A stretch of 64,000 nt of DNA from Tamarix chinensis (taxonomy: Eukaryota; Streptophyta; Magnoliopsida; Caryophyllales; Tamaricaceae): the NCBI GenBank assembly GCA_030549775.1, contig CM060180.1:28406590-28470589 (forward strand), in the 5' to 3' direction. The notes beneath the pieces were generated by a model that was not told the DNA's origin, did no database searches, and saw only the letters and a program-made list of their open reading frames with translations. Positions 10,880 through 23,664 of the stretch are shown here, one piece after another (positions within the stretch are counted from its first letter, which is position 1; each line of letters starts with the position of its first letter). A program made the translations under genes and the position numbers.

Positions 10880-13800
10880 TCACTGGGAGGTGGCATCCTT
10901 AACGGAACCATCAGCAGCAACAGCGACACCTCCTGACTGCACTGTCAACACCGACAAATTAGGAGAAGTGGGCGTCCCTTCCCCATTAGACGCAGCAACA
11001 ATCAAAGCGTTGTTAGAGCCGTTCTGGTGGTTAAAATTAGAGGCACTCGTTCCATTCATGATACCATTAGAAAGAGGATTCCCAACACCACCGGAGATGG
11101 CGGCAGCAGCAGCCACGGCTGCAGCAGCAGCAGAGGAGGAGGACAGAGAAGAGGAGTTGCGAGGGTGACAAGTGGCGGTGGATATAGCAGTGGCGAGAGA
11201 GATGGGCATGAGGCAGAGACCTTTGCCTTGAAGGTATTGCATGGCTGAACCCATGTCTTCTTTCATGAGCTTAGCAACCTGATGCTCCGTGACTGTCAAT
11301 GTGTTGTCGTTGTTGTTGGTAGAAGGTGCTGTTTGGTTTCCGTTTGCTGTTCTCGATACGCCTCCTCCCTGCAAAAGTTTTTACGTTTCAGCGTATTAAG
11401 CCCACGTATTATACTCACAAAAAAATAAGAATAATGATTACTGCATCAGTATATTATATGGGGAAAAAAACCCCTACAGCTTTAAATAAGCTTGTTTTTA
11501 CCTCTACAACAAAAAATTTAAAATATTTATTTACTTTACGATTTAATGTTAATTAATCTATAACTTTTTATGTATATTTTTTCTATGTTCAATAACAATA
11601 ATTATTTTTAATTATATTTTAATAAAGATAATTTAATTATTTTAATATTTTTTAAATTTTTATATAAAATCGAAGATAGTTACTAAAACATTGAAGACAA
11701 TTCACACGAATGAAATTACAGAACGAATGAAACAAAAGATTCTCAAGTAATATTATGACATTGTCACCATTTTTTCTATGAATAATGATCGAGTATTGTG
11801 ATTAATAATAATTATCTGAAATAGATAGAAAATAAATAAATAAAAAAGAAGGGTAAAAAGGAGGAGAAAGGGGTATCTTCTGCTCCGAGACCCAAGTAGT
11901 ATAGTATACCGTTCAGGCGTTCAGTTGCGACAATAAATAAAGTACGGGCCTACGGGCGCCGAGTAAATCACCCTACTCTCTCCTGCAGTCCTGCTTTTCT
12001 GAGAGCAGCAACAGAAAGAAGGAAGGGAATCTGGAAAAGTGGGCACGCGTGCTGCTTTCTCTTGGGGTTATATTCCGGTTGCCCTAGCTCTCTCCAACTC
12101 TCTCCATTTTCTAAAACAAAATTCTTAAGCATTATAAGTATAAATTTTGATTGGTACTTTTTAATTTTAATATAATAATTATTAGTATATTTTTATATTA
12201 TAATATATTATATTTTAATTGGGAAAATAAATAATTGAGATCTGTCATAATAACTTTTTTTTTTCAAAAATTGAGAGCATTTTCTAGACAATCTAATCAC
12301 AAATGGCGCATATATCTTCCATTAATGTTGGTGACCAGATTTCTAGGAACACTCACTATAACCAAAATAAGTGTCATTTTATGGTTTTAATATAAAATAT
12401 TGATTTTTTTTCCTAATTTACTCTCTATCATCATTAAATCTGTTTTTCTATATTTTTATATTTTCCAAAACTTTTCTTAAAATATTTAACAAGTAGTCAT
12501 CTTTTTAGTTCTTAATATATGTATATGAAACTAAAAGACACTGATTATGAATCGGACATAATAGTTCGATGCTGCCACGAAAATTCAGTAGTTTTGGGGA
12601 GCTTGAATCCGACATATGAAGGTACCCAAATCCTTTTAATACTAGTACCAATTACTAGGGCTTACCTCTTAGGCCGGAAAATTGTAATTATCTTACTCAC
12701 TTAGTTTTAAATACTTATAATTATATATATTTAAGATAAATTTTGAACGTTAATATTTTTTAATATATATTAATTAAGAATATAAATATATTATTATAAA
12801 ACTATTTTTTAATATGAATGTGACAGTTGAATTTTTATATCATAACCTATAATAATTTTAAAAAAGTAACGGTCAAAGTTAGTTTTTAAATTAGTAATGA
12901 CAGTATTTAACAAGTAACAACAGAGGGAATAATTATATCAAGTTTGGGGCGATGGTCGACTACTGTACTGTAGAATAGAAGGCACTAATTTACCTCAGCG
13001 GACATATCGGCAACGACTGGATTAACAGCTGCAGCACCTCCCAGTCTGCTCATGCTCAATACCTGCGCTCAGTAAGTAATAGTTAAAAAGATGTACTGTA
13101 GCTATATAATATAAGTATGTAACTTATGGTGAGACTAATTTTTTATCCCATTTTTCTTCCAATATCTACCCTTGCCCTCCGTTGAAACAATTTAAGTAAT
13201 AATAATATAGAAATAAGGACCAGAAAGAGAGATTTTAATTTTAATTGATTAGAAGGCTGGAACCCGAAAGAAAATACTAGTACTATATCCTTATATACCT
13301 TGACTTGGAGTTGGAGGAACTTTACGTAGTCAATAATTTCATCAAGCATTGACGCCTTGTCCGTCTGTGAATAGTTCATTTCCAGCCGGCCACAGCAAAA
13401 AATAATTAAAATTTTTTTCATCAGCTTTCCAAAATTTGAATAAAATAAATAATAATAATCCAATGAAGAGACAAATGAAATAGCTTCGATTGGTCATTTT
13501 AAATTAGGCCGAATAAAATTCGAGTTGTGCTGTGCTCAGTCACAATTTTCAAGGCTATTAATTAATTAAGAAAAGGCAACATATTAAACCTGTTTTAATC
13601 AGCAAATAGACAACGAAGAATTAGTAGGTGCAGCGGAAGAAGTCGAGAGAGAGGAGGGGGCACCAGCATCCCCTATGGACCATTTTCACCGGCACCTTTT
13701 TCTAAGGAGTTAGTTTGTTGCACCAATTTTTGTTTCTGCTTTTTAATTTGCAAACTGGAATTCCAAATTCAATATATAACAGGGAGATCTTCAGAACAAT

Positions 13801-16110
13801 GTCGACAACATCACACAACACCATTAATACTTTGCAGTTTGATTCCAGTAGTTCTATACAGGTCATCAATATTTAAATAAACTCCATGATATTTTATTAA
13901 TTCACTTACCGATGTCTATCACTCATGAGTCATGAATCATGAAGATAACAATTATATAACAAAATATAAAACACAGATACGATAGCTAGTACTCCTTAGA
14001 AGAATATAGAAGAATTACTAGTAAATAATTTGATTGGAATCTGGCATGGATCATACGTACCTAGCGGAATATAAAAACAGGGCCACGATAATGCATTTCT
14101 CTAAAGATCTAAATCTAACAGCACCGCACGACCATAGAATTCTTGTTCTTTTCATACTAACAATACTAAATTAAATGACATGATTTTTGCATTACCCAGC
14201 CACTACTCTCAATTCTCCACCACTATCATCACTGATTCATAATGCATGGGACATGATCAAATTTTCACATCTTGCATACCTAAATTGATCGCCGACTAAC
14301 TCCCATCTCTGAGCACTACGACAACTAGCCAGACATGATCGGGAAGGTCTACATGTACGCATAGTATTTTTATTTATTTAAGACTGGCACACTATACTCA
14401 CATATTACTCATAAGGTACGATACAGAAAATGGAACTAGTGCATGAATGATGGATTAAAGTAATGTTAATGGTTCGGTTTAACTAATGATTTTTGGTACG
14501 CCTGTCCTGTCCTCTGTGTGTGGCTGTGTGCTATGTTGTGGCCTGTTTGTCAATGGTTCAATTTGTCTAAAAGTAATGCTTTTCGAAATTAATTCGCCAC
14601 CAAATTGCCCACATCCCGATCCAATCCAACTATACCAAACCCTTGATTGCTGCACCGGACAACATTAATGAACACCAAGGAAAAAAAAAGGAAAATGATT
14701 TAATAAGTACGAATATCGGTAGTTGCAGAAAACTGCGTACCGACTACTTACCTTGTTAGCATTTGGGACCAGCTCTTGTAGGGCCTTCATTCTTTCTGCT
14801 ATCCTTTCTCTCCTGAGCTGCATATATGGATCCACCACCGAGGAAACCGTCAATTAATTAACAAAAATAATGATAAATAGATAGATGAACAATTAGGTTA
14901 GTGAAAAAAACAAAATAGTGCTAATTATAAAGTTTTCTAAAAAGATAAAATATAGCTTAAATAATTCGGAATTCAAAATTTAAATTCTAATAGTATGATT
15001 TTTCGTTACCCTCTCGGCGATGCTGTGTGGGTCAGTGGCCTGACCTCTTCTAGCCCTAACCCTTTGTCGTTGGGGTGCCTGACCACTCCCTCCTCCGCTC
15101 GAAGCACTTCCGGGAGTTTGATTCATGGCTGCCGCCGCCGCCGCACCACCCGGAGACCCAAAGTTCTGTATAGTTGAAAAAACTTTGAAACTGTTATGGT
15201 CCATTGACGTTATAAATGAATACCATCGTTCTATAGTAAATTATAAGGTGGAAATCGAAAATATGTTTTGAGAACCTGGGGAGAATGGTGAAACTGCGGC
15301 TGTTGGTTCGGGTTTTGACCATTATTACCGTGGAGAGATCCGCCGCCACCAAATCCATTGAACAATGCTTGAACTGAACCATGTCCTCCCTTTCGTAACA
15401 ACAATAACTTATATCGGAAAATAATTTCTACATACATGTATAAAAATAAAAGGAATAGAACCTAAAAAAAGATCTACAACAACAAACAGTACAAATTTCA
15501 AAATGAACGAAATTAATCGATAAAAAAAAAACTGCAGTAATTTAGACTGAATTACCTGAACGGCAGCAACTTCACCATGTGATCGAGCTAGAAGTATTCT
15601 AGAATCTACAGAATCACCACTCCCTACTCCACCTAAGCTCAAGGGATTGAGATGAGGCAAAAGTCCACCAGCCTCTCCACCATCACCACCACCAGCAGCT
15701 GTACCATCTCCACCAGACGGAGACCTTAAACCGCCACCTCTAGACATCATCAATTGTTCTTGAAGCAAAAACGACTTAACCGCCGCGGCAGATGAATTCT
15801 CATTCATCTGATGTTGACGAAGCTTGGAAGCCAGAACAGAATCGTCAAAAGGAAAATGAACAGCATCAGGATTACCAGAATTAGGCGGCAGTGTCTGCTG
15901 ATCGTCGGAGGTAGGGGATTTATTATTGTTAGGGTTATTAGAAAGGTCAGGCCATGAAGAACAGTTAGGGATTGTAGATAACATTTGTTCGAGGAAATCG
16001 TCGTGAGTTGCAGCTGCGGGAGGAGCGTCATAGGATTGAATCTGAGAGTGAGAATGGGAATGACCGTCTTGAAGTGGAGACGATGATGACCGATTAATCA
16101 TACCTTCCAT
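10880..16110 (-). CDS. LRL1/bHLH66-like: bHLH transcription factor, LRL1/LRL2 (bHLH66/bHLH69) type
   Basis: Seven exons, all with GT-AG introns and all phase 0: 16110-15556, 15389-15276, 15165-15010, 14817-14752, 13364-13299, 13062-12994 and 11368-10880 (TGA at 10882-10880). Joined, they give 504 residues. The start is MEGMINRSS at 16110; a second Met at 16101 is possible, and the open frame further upstream has no ATG. The bHLH domain spans about residues 255-325 over exons 3-5: [54 protein letters not shown]. The DNA-contact pattern H270-E274-R278 predicts G-box/E-box binding. Exon 6 reads [15 protein letters not shown] and exon 7 has [20 protein letters not shown], both hallmarks of the LRL group, whose Arabidopsis and Lotus members control root-hair development. 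Residues 1-255 are rich in Ser, Gly, Asn and His, with [20 protein letters not shown] near the N-terminus; the tail has a poly-Ala run. Expected to be a nuclear dimer. Paralogue assignment (LRL1 or LRL2) is not certain. Confidence 0.95.
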
Positions 16111-16715
16111 TTTTGTTAATTTTATATCGTTGATATGATTAATCACTGTTGCTGTTTTTGTAACTACCTCCTCCTCCTCCACCTGCTGCTGCTGCTTCTT
16201 CTTCGATCAAGTTCTTCGTTAGCTATTTGATAGAATCTGTTACAAAACAACAAAACTATAAATATATATATATATATAATCATAAATATATACATTCCAT
16301 AAGACAGAGGTTAAATGAAATGAAACATAATCGATTAGGACAAAAGGAAATGGAATCTGAAGAAAATTGAAAGAGACGAAGAATTACTATTATTTTTTTC
16401 TTCCTTTCTGTGTTCCTGATGACAGAATGAATAGAAACTTAGTCAGTCAATCGGTCGGGGAAAGATAGATAGTAAGGTAGCAACAGACAAAACCACGCTC
16501 GCTGCCTTTCAGAAAATGGTGGAAGAAACGATAGAGAGAGCGGTTTTAATCTAATACTAAGAAGGCGGAGGAGGAAGGAAGAGAATTCGGCAGTTTGTTC
16601 GTTTGTGGGGAAAAGAGAAATGAGTGAGAGAATAGAGCTCTAGGTAATTCAGTCGTCAATCTTCGATTTTCATTTATTTTTAGGGCTTCAAAACTTGTAG
16701 CATTCAATTAAAACG
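16111..16715 (-). promoter_or_regulatory. Probable 5' leader of the bHLH gene, with upstream ORFs
   Basis: About 600 bp between the predicted transcription start and the ATG, GA/CT-rich in parts and with a short AT repeat (16261-16276). It holds at least four small upstream ORFs on the minus strand: 16703-16680 (7 codons plus stop), 16673-16656 (5 codons plus stop), 16328-16278 (16 codons plus stop) and 16281-16240 (13 codons plus stop). If the leader is unspliced, these could lower translation of the main frame. The leader extent is inferred from the TATA box; an intron within it is possible. Confidence 0.45.
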
Positions 16716-16739
16716 TACTGGCTTTTGTTTCATCGAATG

Positions 16740-16747
16740 TTTTTATA
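16740..16747 (-). promoter_or_regulatory. Putative TATA box of the bHLH gene
   Basis: TATAAAAA on the minus strand within TCCTATAAAAACATTCG, about 630 bp before the start codon and preceded by a GC-richer, exon-free stretch. It predicts a transcription start near 16712. Confidence 0.45.
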
Positions 16748-16799
16748 GGACCTTCCTCCGCCTCCACCTACCCCTTCTTTTCTTTTTCTATGCTCCTAT

Positions 16800-17530
16800 T
16801 CTCGGGGTTTGTTTGGATAAATATTACTAAGAGGGAGTCATTTTAGTAATTTACGTATTATTTTAAAAGTTAATAAAAATATTTCTAATATAATAACTAT
16901 ACTCATATTGAAAACATCATAATAATTAATATAAAGAAGAAGAAAATAGAAAAAAAATAGAGGTAAAAAAAAGTATAAAGTAATATTTCTAAAATAACTT
17001 TTTTTAAATAAAAAATTGGGCTAAAAATATTTTCTTTCAAAAACAGATAGCGTAGGATTCAATAATTTTAGATGATGTAATAATTTTTTATGTTTCAAAA
17101 TTATCTCTACTTTTACAAAAAAAAAAATTACTATGAAAAAACTTTAAATGAATTAATTAATATTAAAATACATGCCCAAAAATGTCAATTCACATTATTT
17201 CATATCAAATGAAAATAAGATATTAATTTATCAAATGATACCATAATATTCTGCAATTTAACTGCAATATTGATACTCTCTTCTTATTTTTTTAATCATT
17301 TTGTAGGTTTTCTCTAGTTATGTTGCAACAAGTAAATAAATAAATATTTTATAGTTGGTAGAGGGAATGCGTGTATTGATAGGATCATATTAACGTTCGG
17401 GAACCAACCCATTGTAGTTGTAATAATACCCTATGTTCCGTGAACTATATTTGAGAAACCAAACTATAATTTGTTATTTTTATGTGAATTTAATCATAAA
17501 CATTATAGGAGGATAATCTATGTTTGATGT
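16800..17530. other. Upstream intergenic region of the bHLH gene
   Basis: AT-rich DNA with no gene or repeat recognised, between the bHLH promoter and the first giant LTR-like unit. Confidence 0.5.
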
Positions 17531-18540
17531 TGTAATACCTTTATTTTTACTACTAAAAACTTTTGTTTTGCGGAAGCGTTAATTACAAAATTAATGGGTG
17601 TTACCGCCACACCCAATATAAGTCTAGTATCCTCTGTCATCCTTATACTAAGTGCTAAGGCTAAAATATTACTTTACTTAAATAACATAATTACAAAAGT
17701 CATAATACAGAGGATAATAGATAAGTATGGTGCTAGTTAAAAGCAATATCAATAGTCTACCAAAACTCAAGAGAGAAATTTCAGGAGGGCATAAAAATCC
17801 AAATACAAGCAAACCAAATAGTAAAGGAGACACCGGATACCTACGCTCTCAAAACCAACAAACAACTTTCAACTAGACTCTAAAATTGACCTGCAAAGTT
17901 CACTGCTCATTGAACAGATAGTGGCCTACGAAAATGAACCCTTCATTACTACAGTACTGAGCAACCCTTTATACCAAACTAATATGATAAAACAACATAG
18001 AACACATGTAAGGCATACAATTAACATTGTATAAAACATATACATACACATACGATGATTGATATACAGAAATATTTAGATAGTCAAATTCTATAAAGGT
18101 CGCGTACTACTCATATTCATTCATTTGAAACAACTCAACTTACCAAATGAACAATCCAAAGATACTATCTGAAGTATGATTAGAAGAAAACCCTAATACA
18201 ATAACTATAAAGCATCATGACAATACATGGTATAAACATTAAGATATACATGAGATGATCCAATACAATAATCATAACAGGTACGCACCAATCACTAAAC
18301 TATATATTGCTCACGCATGCTCATTTAGAATATTATAACACTTATCAACTAAGCATCCCTAGATGCTCTCTGAAGTAATAATTAAAACCCAACTCTACAC
18401 CACAATTATGATCTTTACAGCATAGTTTATGTTTCAGCATCAACCCCAAACAATTACATACATCACATGTATGTTCACAGGTATAATATACTCAGATCCC
18501 TAACATTACAAGTATACTTATAGGTATACACTACTACGAA

Positions 18541-18892
18541 AACGGAAAATAATAACGGTGGTTCGAAAACCGTTGTCAAACGTGTGAAAATTAATGGGTG
18601 GGAGAGTTTTGATAACGGTTATAGTTAAAAACTGTTATTAAAAGGGCAACGTTAAAATTTGTACGGAGGTTTTAATAACGGTTCAAATAAAACCGTTATT
18701 AAAAGAGGATTTATAAACGGTTCATATTAGAACCGTTGTCAAAAGTCCGAAGGTTTTAATAACGGTTCCTGGAAGAACCGTTATTAAAAGATGTTTAAGA
18801 ACCATTATTAAAAGATGTTTTAATAACGGTTCTCTCAGGAACCGTTATTAAATCCTCAGCTTAAAAATGGTTCTCTCAGGAACCGTTATTAA
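18541..18892. repeat. Left subterminal palindromic repeat array of the CACTA element
   Basis: About seven inverted-repeat pairs of the form AATAACGGTT, 5-9 bp loop, AACCGTTATT, separated by TTAAAA-rich spacers, with a few degenerate arms (AAAATGGTTC, AAGAACCATTATT). Examples lie at 18672-18698, 18758-18785 and 18818-18851. Each pair could fold into a hairpin with 9-12-bp stems. Confidence 0.9.
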
Positions 18893-19708
18893 AACCCCAA
18901 AATCAAACTTTTATTTCGCTCAGTTCAGTTTCGTGCCAAAGTTTTCAGACTCTCTGCACCTTCGTTCTCTTTCTCTCCTTCTCCTTGCAAACCCTCGCAC
19001 CACCACACCGTGCACCACCATTCCGACTCCTCTCAAGTAAAGGAAACCCTCGCACCGCCAACTCTCCACCACGCCTCTGCCATTGTTGGCTCTGCATGTG
19101 CGTGCTATCATTGTTCCGAAACTAGCTAGCCAGCACTTGCACCTTCATCCTCTGTTGTGTTTGAAGCCCTTGCCTCTCTCAACATTCTCACCGTCGTGTT
19201 TGTAGCTAGCTCACTTTATGTATGTGTTTGTTCTTCCTCTCATAACTTTTTATCTACTTATATATGTATATATATATGTATATATAAATGCATGCATGTT
19301 GCTACATGGTTTCGTTTATTTATTGAATGTGTTGTACGTTGAATGTGTTGGCTGAAAATTTTGTTGTTTGTTGTTGAATTTGTTGCGTTATTGTTATATA
19401 TTAACAAATGCATGTGTTGGCCGAGACCTTTACATATATATATATAATATGAATGTGAGTGTACAATTATATACATTTTCACTCATAAAAACTATATATA
19501 TACATATATATACACACACACACACACATTTTCATTAATAAATATAGAAGACTAGCAATAAGATATAGGAAATGTCATATAATGAAATGCAAATATATTT
19601 TACATATGCATATGTTAATGATTGCTATTTGATGATGAGCATTAAATAGATATAGAGAATAAGGAATATATAAAAGTGAATAATTAAATAGAGAGAAATA
19701 ATTGTGTA

Positions 19709-19716
19709 TGATGATG

Positions 19717-19754
<38 letters not shown>
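19709..19754. repeat. (AAT)n microsatellite in the CACTA element
   Basis: GATGATGATAATAATAAT… ending TAATATG; an uninterrupted AAT tract in the non-coding 5' part of the element. Confidence 0.95.
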
Positions 19755-19755
<1 letters not shown>

Positions 19756-19779
19756 TGATTTATATATTATGCTTTAATT

Positions 19780-19926
19780 ACATTTAGCTAGGTTTAGGGA
19801 TTAGGGTTTTTTTTGTGTTTTAGGGTTAGGTTTTATTATAATAAATTGTGGTTAATTAGCTAGGGTTAGGGTTAGGGTTTATCGTTTATTATGGTTAATT
19901 ATGGTTAATTAGGGTTAGGGTTAGTA
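19780..19926 (+). repeat. Interstitial telomere-like (TTTAGGG-type) cluster
   Basis: Several TAGGGTT words, including TAGGGTTAGGGTTAGGGTTT near 19861 and AGGGTTAGGGTTAG near 19912, plus TTTTAGGGTTAGG. This is plant telobox-like sequence, imperfect and interspersed with TTATGGTTAATT. It lies in the probable leader intron of the CACTA gene and is not a telomere. Confidence 0.8.
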
Positions 19927-19961
19927 TTAATATCTATTTGGAAACGTGTTAGCATGATTCG

Positions 19962-19993
<32 letters not shown>

Positions 19994-20117
19994 ATAGCAT
20001 GATACATTTGAGATTAATTCTTTCTAAGCATGATTCGTATCGATAATATAATGGTACATTATTATGCTCAATGCATAACATTCTAACATAATTTATTTAT
20101 TTATTTTTTGTAGAGAT

Positions 20118-23100
20118 ATGGCCAACAAAAACATTGATAGGGATAGCAGTGATGAAGAAGGGAAGAGAGGACCTACGATTATGAGAATTATCATAGACAT
20201 GAGGAATAGAGGAGAAGTAGTCGAGTTGGGATGGAATACTTACAATCTTCCCATCGGCCCTTACGCAGATATGTTCTTGACCTACATTTCACTTGTGACC
20301 CGTAATCGTGTTCCTATCTGCTATAATAATTGGAAGCAGGTTCCACAGGGCCATAAGGAGCATATTTGGCAGGAAATCACGGTAAATATGCTATTTTATG
20401 TAATCATTTTTGTATGTCAAATGTTATTAATTTTATTACATTAACATCGGTATACATCTACATTTCTTATTTTGCAGAGAGTGTTCAATGTCCCAGAGAG
20501 TAGGAAAAAATTGCTTCTTAGACATTGTGGGGAGCGTCTAAGAACCTTTAGGTCATATTTAGCTCATAGAAAAATGTATAGAAAGAAGGATGGTTCTCTA
20601 CGACAGAACCCACCCAAACGATACGGTTTCATCGATCTTCGATCAAGAAAGTTGGAACCAATTCATTGCCTATCGTCTTACGGGGAATTTTAAGGTACTT
20701 GTTAGATAACAATTAAACTTTTTGTATCAATCCCAGTATTATGCTTAATATTGAAATAACCATGTCATTATGTTTTGTCTTGTCACATAGGAAAAAAGTA
20801 CCCAAAATAAAGAGATTGCCAAGCAAAATAAATACCGACATAATATGGCTCGCAAAGGCTATGCGGGCCTTGAAGAGGAGTTGATATGCATTTTGTGATT
20901 ATCTATTTACATGTAAATGTCGAATTTTATAATAATATTCTGAATTAAGAATATTTTTTGATTTGTAGCTCCTAGCGCAAGACTTGGACCCATGTACCTC
21001 GTCCATCAATATTGGTACATTATGGAAGAAGGCTAGAGCAACAAGAGATGGATATGTTAATGAATATGTTGATGTTGCAGCCAAAAAAATTGTAAGTTTG
21101 TAGATATCTAGAACCCTACTTAGTTTTCTTTTAGAAAACTATTATATTATGCTTATTCCTATAAGTTAAATTTACAGGACGAACTTGAAACGTCAGAAGG
21201 TGAGGAGGTGGACCAATATAGCATTATGTCCCAGGCTATAGGAATTGTAGAACACCCTGGAAGACACAGGGGCCTTGGATTTGGTGTTACGAGAACGAGC
21301 ATATGTGGTCGATCTCGTGGTTCTCGTAGCACTAATGAGCAAGTCGCCATCCTCACCCAAAAATTGAACGTGGCATTTGAACGGATGGCAACAATGGAGC
21401 AAGAGTTGTCATTTATTAAATCTCAAGGGTATAAGCCATCCGATTCAGTAGACCATAATCAGCTTCACATACCTAATGTAAATAGCATCAGAGATAGTTG
21501 TGAAGTTGATGCATTTCTTTCTACTCTTCCCGAGGTAAGCATTACAAACTATGAATTGTTATTAAATGTATTCGGTGTAATAAATTATTAATAATGTGTA
21601 ATATTTTTGTTTAGGGTTTGCATAAATGTGACTTATTAGCGAATGACCTTTCAACAATTTTGGCGAAAGGAAGGGTCCGCATCAGTCACAATACCGAAAC
21701 GCAGACAATCCACGGGTACAATTTGGCCCTAAATACAAGACCAGTGAGTATTGACACTCCAATCATTGGCAGTGCACACTTGCCTTGTTCTAAAGAGGGC
21801 GATGAGGCAACCACAGTACTAGAAGCTCATGGAAGCTTCATGTCTTGGCCTGCGGATCAAATACGTCTCGCTACTGAAGAGGTATTGACATTTGACATAT
21901 TCATTAGACCTTGTTTAGTAGTTACACTATTCATACCTTTTTCATATATATATTTATATGCTCAATATATATTTTGTTTAATATTATCAATTAAGGAATC
22001 AAAAAAGAAGACTGCTTCTGCTAGTAAAACCAAGAGAGGTACTAGCAGAACGAGCAACACAAAACAGGGCGCTGCTAAAGGAAAGATAGCTAAATCTGAA
22101 AAATCAGTTGTCCCACAAATGATTCCTTCTTCATATCAGCAAAGCCAACCTCCACCAGCATTAGCTTTATTATATTTTTATGCCCAAAACTACCTCAGGG
22201 ACAATTATATTTTCATTGACTTTCGTCTTGAGTATGTTGGGAGGGACGATGCTACTAACATGGTATCGACGGTTGACATAAGCGACATTTATAATCAAGA
22301 ATGGATGTCAACCATAAGTGTCGCCATCTATGTCACGTAAGTATTATTTAATTTTGAGATTTTAGTACTCTTAACTTATACAGTTGGAATTTTTTTGACC
22401 TCTTATATGAGTTATTAGTTATTAACAAATATGCATTGTTTTTATCGTCCATAGGTTGGTAGCTACTCGAGCTGCGATGGAGGGAATGTTGTCCTCTATT
22501 GTGTTTGTGTGCCCATACTACATAGCTGACGGTAGTACAATAAGAGAGGGTAGGCACATAAACTATTTAGCAGATCGCATTTTAATTGAGGGACACAACA
22601 AGCTCTATCTCATTCCTCACCTCGCAACTGAACATTGGGTTTTGTACGCCGTCCGACCTGATCTTAATAAAGTCTATGTGTTTGATTCCCTTCGAACCTA
22701 TGACGTGCCTTTTGAAGTTGCTCGTTGTGGTGGGAAGGAATTTATCGACATGTTAGTATAATTTTCACTTCTTACTTCATTAGCTTATTTATACATATAT
22801 TCGCCTAGATTTCATTATTTGAGGTATATATGCGTACTTACAATATTGTGTATCCAAATCTATTTATTAGGGCACTACGGACAGCGTATCAAAGGAGAGG
22901 TGGGAATGGTGTCCCAGACCTAAAGAATGTTCAATACGAGCCTATCATAGTAAGTAGGAAGGCAACTATTTCGTATTTTATTTTAATTAAAATTAATATC
23001 TAATAGTTAGAGAGCTAACTGAATTCATTTGACAGTGTCCACAACAGCAAAACGACAAAGATTGTGGATACTATGTATGTAGAGCAATGGATCTGATAGT

Positions 23101-23343
23101 CCAAAATAGATCGGTCAACATAGATCCAAGCCATGTATGTTTTCTTTTCGATATTTTTCCATTAATGAATCATGACATATATGTTTGGTACTTGACATAA
23201 GTGCTAACTGTATATTAATCAAAACTTGGGATTTGTAGTTTTTCACCGATGATTATGCACAAGGCCAGCAATACAATGTTGAAGAAATTGATGAAGTGAG
23301 AGAGCAATGGGCCAAGCATGTGCACTCATTCATTCAGTATTAG
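20118..23343 (+). pseudogene. CACTA-borne gene: Transposase_24-like region plus ULP1 (C48) cysteine protease, probably disrupted
   Basis: Eleven exons were traced by splice sites: 20118-20381, 20478-20694, 20791-20883, 20969-21091, 21178-21534, 21615-21881, 21996-22336, 22455-22751, 22871-22949, 23036-23134 and 23239-23343 (TAG). An acceptor at 20111-20113 just before the ATG suggests a leader intron. The N-terminal part (exons 1-4) contains LGWNTYNLPIG, YNNWKQVPQGHKEHIWQEI, NKYRHNMARKGYAG and LWKKARATRDGYVNE, as in plant Ptta/En-Spm Transposase_24 proteins. The C-terminal part (exons 8-11) is a ULP1-type SUMO-protease domain with HWVLYAV (His), VFDSLRTY (Asp), and CPQQQNDKDCGYYVCRAMD (Gln and nucleophile Cys). 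A Lys/Ser-rich linker lies in exon 7. Two lesions: exon 2 is 217 bp, one more than a codon multiple, with a frame break near 20640 before DQESWNQFIAYRLTGNFK; and the exon 3 donor reads ATATGC where GTATGC is expected. Repaired length would be about 746 residues. The catalytic residues are all present. Confidence 0.8.
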
Positions 23344-23664
23344 GTAGAGATCTACATATTCTACATGCATGTTCAGGTTTGTATTTTGTCTATGTCTTTA
23401 AGTCTTCTAAGCTAGATTTATGAACATTTTTCTTTGGGGTGTAGAGCTACCAAGTTGTGGTATGCCTACTAATTTTGATTCTTGAGTATATATGTTCGGT
23501 GTATTAAGATCGACATGCATATTAACAAGGGATTGATTGAAATTATGGTGTGATTGCAGATTTGTTATCAATTGATGTTGTTTTACAATGCAGATTTGGT
23601 AATTATTTGAACATACAACTGTGTATGTGGGGAGGAACAAAACTGCAAAAACTAAAAAAAATGG

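Noticed and set aside
15409..15555. Continuation of the exon 1 open frame of the bHLH gene into the following DNA
   Set aside because: A consensus donor (CAG/GTAATT at 15556/15555) ends the exon. The read-through is hydrophobic and unlike the family, and the next exon joins in phase.
16111..16182. Upstream start (GTG) extending the bHLH protein by 24 residues
   Set aside because: No ATG in that stretch; plant nuclear genes use ATG, and MEGMINRSS gives a normal start.
19780..19926. A telomere or ancient chromosome end
   Set aside because: Short, imperfect and interspersed telomere-like words within a transposon.
22456..22761. A separate 101-residue protease gene
   Set aside because: It is one exon (22455-22751) of the larger CACTA gene, with splice sites on both sides matching neighbouring exons.
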